Assembly (NCBI GenBank): GCA_024743255.1
Contig: JANSWY010000056.1
Coordinates: 1-33,119 of the forward strand
Direction of reading: 5' to 3'
DNA from: a bacterium
GTDB taxonomy: Bacteria; Bacteroidota; Bacteroidia; Cytophagales; Cyclobacteriaceae
Length of the DNA: 33,119 bases
Position 1 is the first letter of the stretch, and the number at the start of each line of letters is the position of its first letter. Below, piece by piece: positions 31,032 to 33,119 of the stretch. A program made the position numbers and the translations under genes. The notes under the pieces are model-generated. The model saw nothing but the letters and a program-made list of their open reading frames with translations, did no database searches and was not told where the DNA came from.

Positions 31032-33119
31032 AAAGCTTATTGACCATATTGACCCTACTAGTGTCTACTATCTCTTATGGTCAGCTTTATAGTATTTATG
31101 GAAAAGTCAGTTCTGGAAATGAAGGTTTGCCAGGGGCTGTTGTCCTTATTGAAAATCAGAATCTAAATACTGAGACCGATGAGTCTGGTAGATATACATT
31201 GAATGGTCTGAAGCCAGGTAAGTATGATGTTACCGTGTTTGCCTATGGTTTTGAGACTTCATTACAAACAGTAGAGATAACAAAAGATAAAGTAGAGCTT
31301 GATTTTGAGATTGCAGAATTGCAGGAGAACCTGAAGGAAGTTGTTGTTTCTGCTGAGGAGACTTCAACATTTGGAGTGAGCAGATTAAAGGCTGTTGAGG
31401 GAGTAACTATCAATGAAGCTAAGAAAACTGAAGTAATTAATATTGATAACCTGGTTGCCAATAAAGGTGCCAATACAGCCAGGCAAGTTTACTCAAGAAT
31501 TCCAGGACTAAACATCTGGGAAAGTGATGGCGCAGGAGTTCAGCTTGGGATTGGCGGAAGAGGCTTGAGCCCAAATAGAAGTGCCAACTTCAATGTAAGA
31601 CAAAACGGATATGATATTGCTGCAGATGCATTGGGGTATCCGGAAAGCTACTATACTCCTCCAGTTCAGGCTGTAAAAAGAATTCAGATTATTCGTGGAG
31701 CAGCTTCTTTGCAGTATGGTACTCAGTTTGGTGGTATGGTTAATTTCCAATTAAAAGAAGGAAGCCAAACAGAGACTTTCGATTTTCAATCTAATCAGAC
31801 TGTAGGTTCGTTTGGGTTATTCAACTCATTCAACAGCTTTGGTGGTACAATTGGTAAAGTCAATTACTACGCATTCTACGATTACAAAAGATCTGACGGA
31901 TGGAGACCAAATTCATCGTTGAATCAGCATACTGCATACGCAGCTTTCAAATACAATTTCAATACTTACTCTTCCATGAAGCTGGAATATACTTTCATGG
32001 ATTATCTGGCGCAGCAGCCAGGTGGATTAACAGACAATGAGTTTTTACAGGACCCCCGACAAAGCAACAGAACAAGAAACTGGTTTCAGGTAAACTGGAA
32101 TCTTCTGGCAGCTACTTTTGATCACAGATTTAACTCTAAAATCAAGTTGAATTCCAGATTCTTTGCATTGATTGCAACCAAGGATGCACTAGGAAACCTT
32201 GGCAGAATAGACAGACCAGATGACCTGGATGCAGAGCGTGATTTACTTAAAGATGAATTCAACAACTGGGGAAATGAAACAAGATTGATTTTTAACTACA
32301 ACTTGCTTGGCAAATCGTCAGTGCTTCTTGTTGGAGGAAGATATTACCAGGGATTCACCCACAGAATGCAAGGAAACGCAGACTCCAGTGCTGATCCTAA
32401 TTTCGATTACCTGAATCCAGAAAACCTTGAAGGCTCAGACTTTGATTTGCCGTCTAGAAATACTTCATTCTTCATTGAAAACATATTTAATGTGTCTGAT
32501 AAAGTGAGTATCACTCCAGGAATCAGATATGAGCATATCCTTACGGAATCTGAAGGTTATTTCAGAGACACCAGAACTGACCTAGCTGGCAATATCATTT
32601 TTGATGAAAGAATTGATGAGGATAAGAGAAACAGCAGAGACTTTGTCTTTGGAGGTGTTGGAGTAAGCTATAAACCGAATAAGTCATTAGAAATCTACGG
32701 TAACTTCTCACAGAATTATCGAGCAATCAACTTCAACGACATCCGTGTAAACAACCCTTCACTAGAGGTTGATGAAAACCTGGAAGACGAACGAGGCTTC
32801 AACATGGACATTGGAATGAGAGGCCAGATTGGTACTAAAATGCAATATGATGTTAGTGCATTCTATCTATCCTATGACCAAAGAATTGGTACAATCCTTC
32901 AAACTGAGCCAGATCCGAGATTTAATAATTTGGTAGATCGAACATTCAGATACAGAACCAATATTGCAGATGCTGGTATCTATGGTTTGGAATTATTTTC
33001 TGAATTCAATGTGTTGGAATATTTCAACTATGACGGGCGTGACAGATTGAATGTATTCTTCAACCTGGGAGTGATTAAATCCAAGTATCTAAGATCTGAA
33101 GAGCAGTCAGTTGAGGGTA
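31028..33119 (+). CDS. TonB-dependent receptor, FecA-like (runs off right edge)
   Basis: 697 residues are visible and no stop is reached. Signal peptide 1-18 (VSTISYGQ), a carboxypeptidase-regulatory-like domain (YGKVSSGNEGLPGAVVLIE; TDESGRYTLNGLKPGKYDV), then the plug (NTARQVYSRIPGLNIWESDG; LGIGGRGLSPNRSANFNVRQ; IQIIRGAASLQYGTQFGGMV) and most of the barrel. The LQYGTQFGGMVNF segment and general layout resemble Fe(III)-dicitrate receptor (FecA) type proteins of Bacteroidota. The missing C-terminus should hold the last barrel strands. Fourth gene of the overlapping operon starting at 27423; the shared operators predict derepression at low iron. Confidence 0.92.
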   Translation, partial: MKSLLTILTLLVSTISYGQLYSIYGKVSSGNEGLPGAVVLIENQNLNTETDESGRYTLNGLKPGKYDVTVFAYGFETSLQTVEITKDKVELDFEIAELQENLKEVVVSAEETSTFGVSRLKAVEGVTINEAKKTEVINIDNLVANKGANTARQVYSRIPGLNIWESDGAGVQLGIGGRGLSPNRSANFNVRQNGYDIAADALGYPESYYTPPVQAVKRIQIIRGAASLQYGTQFGGMVNFQLKEGSQTETFDFQSNQTVGSFGLFNSFNSFGGTIGKVNYYAFYDYKRSDGWRPNSSLNQHTAYAAFKYNFNTYSSMKLEYTFMDYLAQQPGGLTDNEFLQDPRQSNRTRNWFQVNWNLLAATFDHRFNSKIKLNSRFFALIATKDALGNLGRIDRPDDLDAERDLLKDEFNNWGNETRLIFNYNLLGKSSVLLVGGRYYQGFTHRMQGNADSSADPNFDYLNPENLEGSDFDLPSRNTSFFIENIFNVSDKVSITPGIRYEHILTESEGYFRDTRTDLAGNIIFDERIDEDKRNSRDFVFGGVGVSYKPNKSLEIYGNFSQNYRAINFNDIRVNNPSLEVDENLEDERGFNMDIGMRGQIGTKMQYDVSAFYLSYDQRIGTILQTEPDPRFNNLVDRTFRYRTNIADAGIYGLELFSEFNVLEYFNYDGRDRLNVFFNLGVIKSKYLRSEEQSVEG

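Noticed and set aside
1-33119. CRISPR arrays, insertion sequences, phage genes, toxin-antitoxin or defence systems
   Set aside because: No regularly spaced repeats, transposase/integrase motifs, terminal inverted repeats or known defence domains were seen on either strand.

Overview
The window looks like a chromosomal segment of an AT-rich member of the Bacteroidota, probably a Cytophagales-type marine or soil bacterium. Evidence: promoters of the TAnnTTTG type, outer-membrane lipoproteins and beta-barrels, a HmuY-type heme protein, DUF4856/imelysin lipoproteins, a bacterial GH3 protein directly behind lptB, and few Shine-Dalgarno sequences. The genus assignment is inference. I see no insertion sequence, prophage, CRISPR array, tRNA or rRNA.

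Layout. 1-5.4 kb: the start of an exported protein leaving the left edge, a lipoprotein, a small outer-membrane barrel, a three-gene minus-strand operon ending in ferrochelatase (unknown protein, VTT membrane protein, hemH), then a DinB-like protein and a Crp/Fnr regulator. 5.5-12.6 kb, plus strand: a small unknown protein, a GC-rich intergenic island, recJ, lptB-GH3, a solute-binding-like cytoplasmic protein and an M1 peptidase, closed by a strong bidirectional terminator. 12.6-13.8 kb: two exported thioredoxin-fold proteins. 13.8-14.25 kb: a gene-free AT-rich stretch with four perfect DnaA boxes and short tandem repeats, the best candidate for a replication origin. 14.25-19.6 kb: ClC channel, VOC protein, methionine aminopeptidase, SPOR-type protein and fumC.

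19.7-33.1 kb is a coherent iron/heme region. On the minus strand, a TonB receptor, a HmuY-like lipoprotein and a DUF6607 protein form one operon. Next come three paralogous ~110-residue proteins interspersed with a ferritin and a 53-residue Cys/Lys-rich protein. On the plus strand, a DUF4856 lipoprotein, an imelysin-like lipoprotein, an HTTM (vitamin K gamma-carboxylase-like) membrane protein and a FecA-like TonB receptor form a tightly overlapping operon that leaves the right edge. A LuxR-type response regulator sits between the two receptor operons.

The three main promoters of this region (upstream of 26514, 21409 and 27423) share one architecture: a -10 element of the TAnnTTTG type followed after 2-3 bases by a 23-base palindrome of the form TTATTTAGA-n5-TCTAAATAA. 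The palindrome would cover the transcription start. This looks like one metal-responsive (Fur or DtxR-family) regulon joining uptake, storage and several proteins of unknown function. It and the candidate oriC are the two most interesting signals in the window.
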